From positions 1-64,000 of the forward strand of contig JAQWSU010000009.1 in assembly GCA_029243025.1 (NCBI GenBank): a stretch of DNA of 64,000 nucleotides, in the 5' to 3' direction. The stretch's first letter is position 1, and each line of letters opens with the position of its first letter. The notes under the pieces were generated by a model, which was not told where the DNA came from, did not search any database, and worked only from the letters and a program-made list of their open reading frames with translations. The position numbers were made by a program, and so were the translations under genes. Shown here piece after piece: positions 26,383-35,264 of the stretch. This DNA is from Pirellulaceae bacterium (lineage in GTDB: Bacteria > Planctomycetota > Planctomycetia > Pirellulales > Pirellulaceae).

Positions 26383-27495
26383 TCACTCCGAATCGAGTTC
26401 CTGCGAAGCATTTCCTTCTGCCAGCAGTTCTTCAAGGTGCTTCGCCATGATTTCTTGTCCGCCTGCTCCTTGCCAATCGAGTTCGCCATACCACCAGTAA
26501 CGGATACGACCTTGCTTGTCGATTAAATAGACGCTGGGCCAAATCGAATTTCCCCATTCATTCCAGATTTGCTTTTCATTGTCGACGACAATTGGAAAGC
26601 GAAACGCCGCTTCTTCCACTTTGGCTCGAACTCGTCTGATTTCGCTTTCACTGGAGGTCTCAGGAGTATGAACTCCCAAGACGACCAATCCCTGATCTCC
26701 ATAAGTTTTGTCCCAACCCTTGTACCAAGGGTAGTTGCGAATGCAATTGATTCAGCCGAAGGCCCAGAAATGCAACGCCACCACTTTTCCGCGAAGCTCG
26801 GAGAGCTCCAGTGGGGGGGAATTGATCCAAACACCGTCCTCAGACAGATGGGGTGCTCGAAAGGCAACCTTGCCAAGTTGCCGTATGTCGAAACTGCGAC
26901 CTACAAGCGCTACCAGGGTTTCTTTCTGTTTGTCGTCGATTGCTGACAGAATCTGTCGCTGCAATTCGGTCTGGGCTTTTGCCGCAGCTTGGTTTGCAGT
27001 AGTAAGAGTTTGCTTGCCTTCTGTCATTTGCTTTTGAATTTGACGTACTGCTTGTTGCGATTCATTGATGAGTCCCTGGATCTCTTCTTTCTGATTCGCT
27101 GTAAGCTCTAATGCTTTGGCCGCCTCGTCAGTAAGAACAAAGGGAATCCCTCGCACTCGATATTTGATTTGCCGGAGTCGATTTAGTTGATCTTTTGTAA
27201 ACAGATTTTCCAAGGCCTGATCCGTTTGGGCGATAGCTCTTCGCACCGAGGCTTGAGCCGTCTCAGCTGCCTTGTTTCTCGACGCCAATAGGCTCCCGTC
27301 GAGCTTTTCATTCAAATTTCTTAGTTTTTTGAGCTGGAGGTCGCTAAGTTTCAGATCGCGGTGGACCGCCGGTTCACGCAATAAAAAAAGCAGTGAGTTT
27401 GGCATTGTGGCATAGTTCGTGACGTTTTGTGCAAATGCAATCGTTGCGGAAAAACTAAACCACATAATGAACGCAACGAATAATTTTTGGTGCAT
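26383..27495 (-). CDS. Secreted thioredoxin-like protein, candidate selenoprotein (in-frame UGA)
   Basis: 370 codons if the TGA at 26752-26754 is read through; otherwise a 247-residue truncation. A signal peptide (to FAQ, ~22) is followed by a helical region of the LTxxQ type (LELTANQKEEIQGLINESQ). The redoxin/thioredoxin fold follows: VVALHFWAFG-[TGA]-INCIRNYPWYKGW, then GLVVLGVHTPETSSE, RFPIVVDNEKQIWNEWGNS and the cis-Pro region WPSVYLIDKQG. The TGA (codon 248) is exactly at the first Cys of the CxxC active site, giving UINC. The frame downstream is intact for 123 codons. A hairpin lies at a SECIS-like distance after it (separate entry). Alternatives are a recent Cys-to-stop mutation or a base error. 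It is divergent from msrA. Confidence 0.75.
26716..26754 (-). promoter_or_regulatory. Candidate bacterial SECIS element after in-frame UGA
   Basis: Read on the minus strand, the UGA (26754-26752) is followed after 25 bases by a hairpin ACCCTT-GGTAC-AAGGGT: a perfect 6-bp stem (26732-26727 with 26721-26716) with a 5-nt loop starting GGU. Bacterial SECIS elements have their apical loop roughly 16-37 bases after the UGA and a G in the first two loop positions; both hold here. Short stems of this sort arise by chance, so the support is moderate. Confidence 0.5.
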
Positions 27496-27873
27496 TCGAC
27501 TCTCCCCGGGTGTTTGTAAAAGGATTGCGCCTTCGAACGAATTTCCCTAAAAGTTACTCACCTGATAGGCTGAAGAGTATACCAAGCTCGTTACATGATT
27601 AGAGGGTGATTGTTATTTGCACGAAGTCACGTTTTTTGTTTTTCTCCGATCGAAAACCCCTAACTCAAAGTCGAGACGGAGGCAGAGTTGATAAGGGATT
27701 CTGCGATCCGCGTAATTTGGGATGACTGTCGAGGAAAGGTTTTGGTTCTCATTCCCAGGTGAGTTGCCTAAACTAAAGAGTCCCAAAAGGTTGACAAAAA
27801 ACCTATATTTCGGACAGTCAACGAAAGATCAGAAAACAGAAAAGATCGGTCCCCCATTGGGAGAATGTTAGCC
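27496..27873. other. Divergent promoter region, thioredoxin-like gene / msrA
   Basis: About 380 bases between the two divergent starts. It is AT-rich near 27625-27660, and GGGAG at 27859 sets the msrA start. No RNA gene, repeat or clear operator was recognised. Confidence 0.5.
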
Positions 27874-28593
27874 ATGCCACTGCAACGGATGATCTTGCCC
27901 TTTAGCTGCTTTCTGATAATTGCATGTTTGGTGTTGTCGGTCCGTGCCCAAAGCGGCGTGCATCGCAACACGACCAATCAGCTAGAATCGACATTCAGAG
28001 ATCTCGAGCGAAGTGGAATCGATGGAGATGATAAAACGAATCGTGACCCGGGAAAACTGGCCGTTGCGACTTTCGGGAACGGTTGCTATTGGTGCACCGA
28101 AGCGATCTTTGAACAGTTAAAAGGAGTCAAGACGGTTACATCTGGGTTTTCGGGCGGCGTCGTCCCGAATCCAACCTACAAGCAAGTTCTCACCGGGAGG
28201 ACCGGGCATGCCGAAGTTGTCCAGATTGAGTACGATCCAGATGAGATTTCTTTCGCGCGTTTGCTAGAAGCATTTTGGTTGTCGCACGATCCGACGACGC
28301 TGAATCGACAGGGACCGGATGTAGGAACGCAGTACCGGTCTGCCGTGTTTTACCATGATGATCGCCAGCGCGAAGCGGCTGAACGATTCAAGGCAGAGTT
28401 GAATAAGTCGAAAGCATTCCGTAAGCCAATCGTGACTGAGGTGACGAAATTTCAAGCGTTCTATCCGGCCCAAGCCTATCACCAAGACTACTTTGAAAAC
28501 AACGGTCGACAGCCCTACTGCCAGTTTCATATTCGCCCCAAACTCAAGAAATTTAAACGAGTTTTTCGCGAACACCTTGAATTAAAACAGTAA
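27874..28593 (+). CDS. msrA: Secreted peptide methionine sulfoxide reductase MsrA
   Basis: 239 residues from the ATG at 27874, chosen because the Shine-Dalgarno GGGAG lies 9-10 bases upstream; it abuts the alternative ATG at 27865, which is too close. A signal peptide (LPFSCFLIIACLVLSVRA) implies export. MsrA reduces the S-epimer of methionine sulfoxide. The active site GNGCYWCTE (Cys71) and GFSGG, TGHAEVVQIEYDP, and YHQDYFENN are all present. It is followed by msrB on the same strand (81-base gap), so the pair can repair both epimers outside the cytoplasm. Active-site Cys, not Sec, is encoded. Confidence 0.96.
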   Translation: MPLQRMILPFSCFLIIACLVLSVRAQSGVHRNTTNQLESTFRDLERSGIDGDDKTNRDPGKLAVATFGNGCYWCTEAIFEQLKGVKTVTSGFSGGVVPNPTYKQVLTGRTGHAEVVQIEYDPDEISFARLLEAFWLSHDPTTLNRQGPDVGTQYRSAVFYHDDRQREAAERFKAELNKSKAFRKPIVTEVTKFQAFYPAQAYHQDYFENNGRQPYCQFHIRPKLKKFKRVFREHLELKQ

Positions 28594-28674
28594 CAAGAAT
28601 CAACGGGAAAGGGGACGAAAGCGGCCTAGCGATCTTGAATCATTCCGTTTCGGCGTCAAGCTTGGAGGATCTGA

Positions 28675-29214
28675 ATGTTACGAAAACGAAAATCACCAAT
28701 GTGTCTCTTCGGTTTATTCGCTTGCTTGGCAACAGTGTCCGCGGTTCGAGGCGAATCGGGCACGGTGGAAACCAAGGAACCCAAGAAGATTGTCAAAACA
28801 GATGCGCAGTGGCGAAAGCAGCTGACTCGGATGCAGTACAAAGTGACACGAAAGGCGGGAACGGAGCGCGCTTTCAGTGGAAAGTACTGGAACAATAAAG
28901 CAGATGGCAGTTACCTGTGTGTGTGTTGTGACGAGCCTTTGTTTGCTTCGCAGACCAAATTCAAATCAGGTACAGGGTGGCCCAGTTTTTACGCTCCGAT
29001 CGAAAAGAAACAGGTTGAGGAACGGCTTGACCGCGGTTTCTTTTCAGTCCGAACGGAAGTGGTCTGTCGACGATGTGATGCGCATCTTGGTCACGTCTTC
29101 TCGGATGGCCCTCGTCCGACAGGACTTCGGTACTGTATAAACTCCGTTGCGTTGAAGTTTGAGTCGAACGGCAAGGAGTCGTCGGATAAGAAGAGCAGTG
29201 CTGATAAAAAGTGA
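28675..29214 (+). CDS. msrB: Secreted peptide methionine sulfoxide reductase MsrB
   Basis: 179 residues. GGAGG lies 7 bases before the ATG. The N-terminus has a signal peptide ([18 protein letters not shown]). MsrB reduces the R-epimer of methionine sulfoxide in proteins. Zinc-site CxxC pairs are visible ([25 protein letters not shown]). GTGWPSF is the substrate-pocket block, and the catalytic RYCINS places Cys154. A Lys/Ser/Asp-rich tail ends the protein. It works with MsrA upstream; both need an electron donor, for which the divergent exported thioredoxin-like protein is a candidate (inference). Confidence 0.96.
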   Translation: MLRKRKSPMCLFGLFACLATVSAVRGESGTVETKEPKKIVKTDAQWRKQLTRMQYKVTRKAGTERAFSGKYWNNKADGSYLCVCCDEPLFASQTKFKSGTGWPSFYAPIEKKQVEERLDRGFFSVRTEVVCRRCDAHLGHVFSDGPRPTGLRYCINSVALKFESNGKESSDKKSSADKK

Positions 29215-29270
29215 TGCCAAGCTGAAATGTCGTGATTTACTGCTGAGGGGGACTGTCAAGTTGCGGCTCA

Positions 29271-30491
29271 TCACAGCACGTTGTTTCGAGCAGCGAGTCG
29301 CTTGACGTAGAGCTTGGTGAATGGCAAGGCTGACAGACCGTGTGCAACAATGCTCAACGCGACCGTCCAAGTGACGACGTCAGTCAGTCTGGTTGCCCCG
29401 GGGAGTTCTTGGCCGATCACAAGCACAATGAATACGATGCTGGCTAAACCTCGTGGGCCGAACCAGCCCACGAATAGCTTGGTATCCCAACGCATTGCTA
29501 CGCCCGACAGGCAAAGTAGAACGGGTAGGATTCGCACAATGGTCAGACTCAAAATTGCGTAGAGAATCGTTTGCCAACTGATCTGTTGGAGTGCTTGCCC
29601 AAACACAACAGCGCCGAACGCGAACCAAGTGAGCATCGACATCACGCTGCCAGCTCCCTCAGCTCCGTTTAGCACTTCTGCCTTGACCTGGTGTTTTTGG
29701 GTGAGTCTACCGAAGACGAGTCCGCCAACGAACGAACTGATGAAACCGCTACCCCCCAGCCACTGAGACAGGCCGAAGCAACACATTGCCATGGCGACGA
29801 CGGGGATTTGAACCCAGGCGCCGCTGAGCCAATTAGCGGCGTAAGCTCGTTGCAGCGAAAAACTGCCAACCATTGCCAGCGCGACACCAACCACGGTGCC
29901 AATTCCGATTGCTTCCAGGGTCAGCCGGATGATCAGCGATAAGGGAGCACCGTCCACGGATCCGGAGGCACAGGCCAAAAAAAATAGCAAAACGGGGACA
30001 CAAATGCCATCGTTCAGGCCGCTTTCTACATTTAGACTTGCACGTACCGAGTCTGGGACTGCTTTGTTGGTAACGACAGCCTGTCCGAGGGCTGCATCTG
30101 TGGGGGCCAGCATCGTTGCCAGCAAGGCCAACTCGAAGATCGTTAGTTCGTCAAAGATCAGATAGCCAGTGCCGAACCCAGCCACGATCGTCAACGGTAA
30201 ACCGATCAGGAGCAGCCGGGTCGGAATTCTCTCAATCCGTTTTAGGACGGCTAAATCCGCATTGGCCGAATCCGAAAAAAGGACCAGTGCCAAAGTGAAC
30301 TCGGCCAATCTTCGGATTCCTTCTCCATTAATATTTAGTTCGACAAGCTGTAGGCCGTATGAGCCAAAAGCCAGACCCACGAACAAATAGATCACCGGGC
30401 CATTGACGGGGGTCTTTTCCAAACGCGATGCAAGCAGGCTATAAAAGAAAGCAAATGCCGCCAGAACGGTAAGGACTTGGTATTCCGACAT
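29271..30491 (-). CDS. CPA1-type Na+(K+)/H+ antiporter
   Basis: 406 residues with about 12 hydrophobic helices. The CPA1/NhaP signature is present: LVLFSDSANADL in helix 4, LLATMLAPTDAALGQAVV with the cation-site region, and NVESGLNDGICVPVLLF with the Asp of the transport site. GWFGPRGLASIVF is the late conserved block. It has no C-terminal regulatory domain, so it is a short form. It exchanges sodium or potassium for protons across the inner membrane. It converges with msrB and appears to be a single gene. Confidence 0.92.
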   Translation of the reverse strand: MSEYQVLTVLAAFAFFYSLLASRLEKTPVNGPVIYLFVGLAFGSYGLQLVELNINGEGIRRLAEFTLALVLFSDSANADLAVLKRIERIPTRLLLIGLPLTIVAGFGTGYLIFDELTIFELALLATMLAPTDAALGQAVVTNKAVPDSVRASLNVESGLNDGICVPVLLFFLACASGSVDGAPLSLIIRLTLEAIGIGTVVGVALAMVGSFSLQRAYAANWLSGAWVQIPVVAMAMCCFGLSQWLGGSGFISSFVGGLVFGRLTQKHQVKAEVLNGAEGAGSVMSMLTWFAFGAVVFGQALQQISWQTILYAILSLTIVRILPVLLCLSGVAMRWDTKLFVGWFGPRGLASIVFIVLVIGQELPGATRLTDVVTWTVALSIVAHGLSALPFTKLYVKRLAARNNVL

Positions 30492-30660
30492 GGATTAGTC
30501 AGTCTCAGGGAGAGCACAGGCTGTTGGAGCTGGCAGGAAAATGCGATTTGCGTCGAATGCCGTCTTGCGTATTGGCCTCGAAAGCGATGAAAGCCTTTTT
30601 CTCCGTCCATCACAGAACATTGCTTCTTGGAAAACGCCAAAGGACCGTGCTGGATACTTT

Positions 30661-32391
30661 TCAATTGAGCTGTTTGTTCAACCATTGCCGTAGGTCACGC
30701 CGTGCCGAACTAGGACGCAACACCCACTGATCATTGTGATTTCTAAAGCCTGTTGATTGCACGATAAATCGGTTTGAGTTGGGTACCGAATCGAAGTAGT
30801 CTCGAAGCTGTTGCTGCGTGGCCCCAGATTCCGTACAGACAAATTGGTGTCGATTTCCTAGTCGATTGAGGCGAATGCGTGCAGATGTCCGGTCGCTGCC
30901 CGGATAAGGCCAGGATGATTTCACACCATCGTAGTGACTGTAACAGATGAAAGCGCGCCATCGAGACGCGATTTGGTCATTCGCGAGCCCCAAATAGTTG
31001 CAGGCGATGGAACCCCTGGAAAAGCCGGTCAAAACGATGCGATCAGCGTCTCCGCCCCAACTTTGTACGACTTGATCAATGGCTTCTTCAAGAAATTGAA
31101 GGGACGTTTCAGTGCCAAAGGACGGTGGGGTTCCCCACCAAGTTTGAGCAATGTTTTCCCCCGCTGCGTCCAGAAACGGAACCACCAGCCAAATTGCATC
31201 CTGCCCCCCTGTGAGGCCGTATCCCAGACTGGCGTCCTCTACCTTTCCCGTACACCGATCACCAAACTGATTTTGATAGCCGCCATTTCCTGGCATCTCG
31301 ACGATCACGGGGTAGCTTTGCCCCTTTCGCCAATTCGTTGGCAAATACAGGGAGGCAAACAGCTGTGGATGCGGGAACGATTTACAGGATAAGCGGACGC
31401 GTCTTCCTGGATTTGGAGCCCGGTCGACCAAAGCGGGGACGACTAAATCCTCCGGTACGGCTCGGATATCTCCGTTGGTCTTAACCGTTTGGACTGGGAT
31501 GAGTCGCAGTTGTCGAAAATCACCGACCGCTCCGTGGGGCTTGTGAATGGCTTTTAAATGGAAGCGAAGATTATTTGCGGCTGGCAGTTTGATGGTTCCG
31601 TTTCCAACGCGTCGCCAAATGAATCTCTGGAAATGTCCCGTTTCGATGACGTCAAATTCCAATGCCTGGTCGCCGATTTCGCAGACTACCCGACTGCCAC
31701 CCATGCCGGCACCGCACCCCTGCAGCACTTCCAATCGGTAGATGCCTGCCCGTGGTGTCGAAAAATTCCAACTTGCCGAATCTGTTATCTCTGCCCAATA
31801 CCCAACCGTATCTTTAAAAGTTTGAGGCTCGAATCGTAGCTTGCTGCCGGAGGTCGTCGCCTCTCTTGCCGGAAATACGATCGAACCATTTGTTGCGGGT
31901 TGAATCACCTTGGGGCCTGTTCGTCCGTTGAACGGGGAACCGAATTGCAGCCAAACTTGAATGGATTCGGCTTGTTGCAGATTCTTGGGGATCGGAATTC
32001 GCCATTCCGTTAGCTCCGGTTGTATATCGGTGTATTCCCATGATTCGGGAGCATTGGCTCGACCCACCAAAACGGTTCGGACGACATGGAACAGGCGTGG
32101 GATTACTAATTGATTCGCTGCTGGCCGCGTGTCCGCCTTGATTTGTAGCCAATCATCTATGGTTACCACGCGCTGGGCGCCGATGGGCCATGGAACTGAC
32201 TGGGCCTTGGGGAGACTCGCGATCGGAAAAGTTGACGGCAACCAGACCTCACCCAAGAGTTCTGAGGTTGAGATCATACTGACCACGAACGCGATGATCA
32301 TGATCCAGAAAATCTTTGTTTCTTCGATCGCGCGAGCCTCGAGGGACTCCGACGCCGGATTGGAGGTGAGAGCTGGTAAGAAATTTGTCAT
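30661..32391 (-). CDS. Exported alpha/beta-hydrolase (esterase-like) with N-terminal beta domain
   Basis: 576 residues from the ATG at 32391. The frame is open to a TTG at 32493, and an ATG at 32301 just before the hydrophobic segment MIIAFVVSMIST is also possible; no start has a clear ribosome site. The middle (SWNFSTPRAGIYRLEVLQG) resembles the galactose-binding-like domain with GAGMGGSRVVCEIGDQ that accompanies many planctomycete and verrucomicrobial hydrolases. The C-terminal ~250 residues are an alpha/beta hydrolase: PVIVEMPGNGGYQN, the nucleophile elbow GFSRGS (GxSxG), and HNDQWVLRPS supplying the His. It is probably a carbohydrate esterase. No operon partner is evident. Confidence 0.75.
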   Translation of the reverse strand: MTNFLPALTSNPASESLEARAIEETKIFWIMIIAFVVSMISTSELLGEVWLPSTFPIASLPKAQSVPWPIGAQRVVTIDDWLQIKADTRPAANQLVIPRLFHVVRTVLVGRANAPESWEYTDIQPELTEWRIPIPKNLQQAESIQVWLQFGSPFNGRTGPKVIQPATNGSIVFPAREATTSGSKLRFEPQTFKDTVGYWAEITDSASWNFSTPRAGIYRLEVLQGCGAGMGGSRVVCEIGDQALEFDVIETGHFQRFIWRRVGNGTIKLPAANNLRFHLKAIHKPHGAVGDFRQLRLIPVQTVKTNGDIRAVPEDLVVPALVDRAPNPGRRVRLSCKSFPHPQLFASLYLPTNWRKGQSYPVIVEMPGNGGYQNQFGDRCTGKVEDASLGYGLTGGQDAIWLVVPFLDAAGENIAQTWWGTPPSFGTETSLQFLEEAIDQVVQSWGGDADRIVLTGFSRGSIACNYLGLANDQIASRWRAFICYSHYDGVKSSWPYPGSDRTSARIRLNRLGNRHQFVCTESGATQQQLRDYFDSVPNSNRFIVQSTGFRNHNDQWVLRPSSARRDLRQWLNKQLN

Positions 32392-32606
32392 GAACGGTGC
32401 TTTCTGTCGGAAACGGATCACCGAGCCTTTGATGTCGGCTGCAAAATTGCTCGACGAATCGGTCACGACTTGTAAAGAACGGTCTGCAGACAATAGATTT
32501 GTCTTATTCGGGGTGAATGATTAGAGACTATTGTGCGCTGTTGCTCGGATTTCCGCTACGCGCAACAGAAAATAGATGCAATCGGTAAACTGACTTGGAG
32601 AGATTT

Positions 32607-34037
32607 ATGTCGTCCTTGGAGCAGGCCTTTGATTCCACCGCCTTTCGTGAGCTGGGCCATCGACTGGTCGATCGATTAGCAGATCATTTACAGGTGACTC
32701 AGCAAGCCAACGAAAATCGTGTGATTTCGTGGCAAGATCCCGCAGAAAGTCTGGCGTGCTGGGAAAACCTCGATCGCTCGGATGACGTAATGGATCTTTT
32801 CGAACAAGTGATTCAGCAATCCATTCATTTACACCACCCTCGCTATGTGGGTCATCAGATTAGTCCTGCCCTGCCTGTATCGGCACTCGCTGGATTACTC
32901 GTTGATTTGCTCAACAATGGGATGGGGGTTTACGAGATGGGTATGGCGGGTACCGCAATCGAACATGTCGTTGTCAAGCTGACCGCTCGGCAACTCGGAT
33001 TTCCGACGACTGCGGGCGGCTTTCTCACTTCCGGTGGATCTCTAGCGAATCTGACCGGCTTGCTGGCGGCTAGGCAAAGTCGGTTGCAAGACGGTGGAGA
33101 TGATTCTTCCTTGGCGGTGATGGTTTCTGCTGAGGCGCATCATTGCGTGTTGCGAGCTGCAACGATCATGGGGTTGGGCGAAGAGGGGATCGTGCAGGTT
33201 CCCAGTAATGCAAAATATCAGATGGAAGTCGATCAGTTGGAACGACTTCATCAAGAGGCGGCGGGCAGAGGATACGAGGTGATGGCGATAGTGGGCAACG
33301 CTTGTACGACCTCGACAGGTTCGTTCGATGACCTTGCTGCGATCGGCGCATACTGCCAACGTCATCGGCTATGGTTTCATGTTGATGGCGCGCACGGCGC
33401 CGCGATGGCTTTCTCCGAAAAATACTGTGATAAGCTGGCTGGGATTGAATTGGCAGATTCCGTGACGCTGGATTTTCACAAGATGTTGTTAACACCTGCA
33501 TTGCTCAGTGCATTGATATTTCGGGAAGAGTCGAATAGTTTTGACACCTTTCGTCAAACGGCAGATTATCTCTGGTCACAAAATGCAGGTCGCGACGAAG
33601 CGGAATGGTTTAGTCTCGCGAAGCGAACATTTGAGTGCACCAAGTCAATGATGGGATTGAAAATCTATAGCCTGCTTAAAGCACATGGCGTTGAAATTCT
33701 CGATGAGAACGTTACACGACTTGTTGATCTGACAAGGCAGTTTGCGCGCCTAATCGAGCAGCACGCGAGTTTCGAAATCGCCGTGCAGCCCGAGGCCAAT
33801 ATTGTTTGTTTTCGATACGTAGCGGATGTTCCCTCGAGTGACTTATCTCGTCTCAATGAGAAAATTCGCGAGTCAGTCACCCAGCAAGGTCGCTTTTTTA
33901 TCGTGCAGACCACGCTGCAGGACGAGGTCTGGTTGCGGACAACCCTTGCCAATCCGTTGACAACCAAACAGGATTTAGAGGAGCTGCTCGAGCACATTGA
34001 TCAATCAGCAAACTGCTTGCTAAGCCGTCTCCCATGA
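32607..34037 (+). CDS. Group II PLP-dependent decarboxylase
   Basis: 476 residues from ATG 32607, with GGAGAG 5 bases upstream. It belongs to the aromatic-amino-acid/glutamate decarboxylase family. HPRYVGHQISPALPVSALAG starts the substrate-binding part, and GGFLTSGGSLANLTGL is the PLP phosphate-binding segment. WFHVDGAHGAAMAFSE gives the PLP-pyridine Asp, and the Schiff-base lysine is K292 in LDFHKMLLTPA. It lacks a signal peptide, so it is cytoplasmic. Substrate (tyrosine, dopa, glutamate, aspartate or 2,4-diaminobutyrate) cannot be assigned from sequence alone. It converges with the dehydrogenase gene. Confidence 0.92.
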   Translation: MSSLEQAFDSTAFRELGHRLVDRLADHLQVTQQANENRVISWQDPAESLACWENLDRSDDVMDLFEQVIQQSIHLHHPRYVGHQISPALPVSALAGLLVDLLNNGMGVYEMGMAGTAIEHVVVKLTARQLGFPTTAGGFLTSGGSLANLTGLLAARQSRLQDGGDDSSLAVMVSAEAHHCVLRAATIMGLGEEGIVQVPSNAKYQMEVDQLERLHQEAAGRGYEVMAIVGNACTTSTGSFDDLAAIGAYCQRHRLWFHVDGAHGAAMAFSEKYCDKLAGIELADSVTLDFHKMLLTPALLSALIFREESNSFDTFRQTADYLWSQNAGRDEAEWFSLAKRTFECTKSMMGLKIYSLLKAHGVEILDENVTRLVDLTRQFARLIEQHASFEIAVQPEANIVCFRYVADVPSSDLSRLNEKIRESVTQQGRFFIVQTTLQDEVWLRTTLANPLTTKQDLEELLEHIDQSANCLLSRLP

Positions 34038-34114
34038 AACCTCGTAGGTACGTCGTGCCGCCGTCAGATTCAAGAGACAGTCTTAGATCGGGCGCTATCA
34101 GAGCTAACGGACCT

Positions 34115-35119
34115 CTACAGTTTCACGGCGATCACTCGTTTTTCTCGTGCGGCTTGTTCGACCTGATTTGCCAACAGATGGTTAGTGCGAACATCGGTAT
34201 GCGTAATGGGCACCTCGCATTCACCAAGGGCACATTGAGCGAATTGTTCAAGCTCAATTCGATAGGCGTCGCGATAACGAGTAGGAAAGGAAAACTCAGC
34301 TTGAGGTCGCGCGAATCCTCGCTGCGAGGCACGCGTCACCGAGGTTGGGTGATGGTTGTCGGCAAGTAGCATGCCATGCTCTCCAAAGGCCTCGATTCGC
34401 TGATCATAGCCGTACGCGCTTTGCCGGTTAATGTCGATGGATGCGGTGACACCGTTGGGGAATGCAAGGGTGGCAACCACATTATCGAAATCATCGAGTT
34501 TGCCTATTTCTGGAATGAAACTGCTGCCAAAAGCGCTCACATGCTCAGGGTGTTCTCCAATAATGTGCACCACCATATCAAGATCGTGCACCATACAATC
34601 GTGGAATATTCCCCCCGAAGTTCGAATGTAATCGGGGGAGGGTATCGGGTTGTCTCTGGAAACGGATCGTACGTAGTGCAGTTGCCCCAGTTCCCCGCTT
34701 CTTATCGCTTGGACAAGCGAGGCAAAGGATGGGTCGAATCGCCGTTGAAAGGCGACAAACAACGGGGTGTCGTTGGATTCTGCCAAACGAAAACAGTCGT
34801 CGATTTGTGCCAGTTCTCGCCCAAGTGGCTTCTCGGTTAATACGGGTTTGCATTGGTTGAGACATTGTTGAACATACGGATAGTGTGAGTCCGTGGGTGT
34901 TGCAACTATGACTGCATCGACGTCGGTTCGTTCAATCAATTTGTTGGGGGAATCAGCCGCATCACACCCGAACCGAGCGGCTACTTTTTGGGCCCTGTTT
35001 TGATCGATGTCATAAACCGATACTAACCGCGTTGTTTCAATCGCTCGGAGACTCTGTAAATGAAAGTTGCCGGCACGACCAAGGCCCAGTAAACCAATCC
35101 TTACTAACGCTGACGACAT
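34115..35119 (-). CDS. Gfo/Idh/MocA oxidoreductase, inositol-dehydrogenase-like
   Basis: 334 residues. The Rossmann nucleotide site is IGLLGLGRAGNFHL at residues 8-21, and VIVATPTDSHYPYV and the catalytic-lysine motif TEKPLG (~95) follow. FHDCMVHDLDMVVHIIGE contains the His/Asp pair that acts on the sugar hydroxyl. Overall similarity is to myo-inositol/scyllo-inositol 2-dehydrogenases (IolG/IolX type), but related sugar dehydrogenases look alike. It is divergent from the myo-inositol oxygenase operon with 145 bases between starts, which supports an inositol role (inference). Confidence 0.9.
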   Translation of the reverse strand: MSSALVRIGLLGLGRAGNFHLQSLRAIETTRLVSVYDIDQNRAQKVAARFGCDAADSPNKLIERTDVDAVIVATPTDSHYPYVQQCLNQCKPVLTEKPLGRELAQIDDCFRLAESNDTPLFVAFQRRFDPSFASLVQAIRSGELGQLHYVRSVSRDNPIPSPDYIRTSGGIFHDCMVHDLDMVVHIIGEHPEHVSAFGSSFIPEIGKLDDFDNVVATLAFPNGVTASIDINRQSAYGYDQRIEAFGEHGMLLADNHHPTSVTRASQRGFARPQAEFSFPTRYRDAYRIELEQFAQCALGECEVPITHTDVRTNHLLANQVEQAAREKRVIAVKL

Positions 35120-35165
35120 GCTGCTCGGGCTCCTTTGTGAGTCGGTGATTGCAGCGACCGATAAG

Positions 35166-35195
35166 TTGACAATTCGGATATCCTAACACTAGACT
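35166..35195 (+). promoter_or_regulatory. Putative sigma-70 promoter of MIOX-TRAP operon
   Basis: TTGACA (35166-35171), 18-base spacer, TAGACT (35190-35195, 4 of 6 matches to TATAAT). The site lies 70 bases upstream of the MIOX ATG and is oriented toward it. The -10 box touches a 6-2-6 palindrome, suggesting repression by a bound regulator. Confidence 0.45.
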
Positions 35196-35207
35196 ACCGA
35201 CCGGTAG
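35194..35207. promoter_or_regulatory. CTACCG-AC-CGGTAG palindrome, candidate operator
   Basis: A perfect 6-2-6 inverted repeat in the intergenic region shared by the dehydrogenase and MIOX genes, overlapping the predicted -10 end and start point. The size and placement suit a LacI- or GntR-type repressor. No regulator gene is in the neighbourhood. Confidence 0.4.
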
Positions 35208-35264
35208 AAGGTATTTTTCTTGCTGACTCTTTCAAGCTGGCGTTGTTACGGAATAGGAATTCTC

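Noticed and set aside
8494-27495. In-frame TGA/TAG/TAA in several genes as a sign of genome-wide stop-codon reassignment
   Set aside because: Intact genes here end with all three stops in the normal way, and the decayed genes carry mixed stops plus a frameshift. Only the thioredoxin-like TGA falls on a Cys position with a hairpin.
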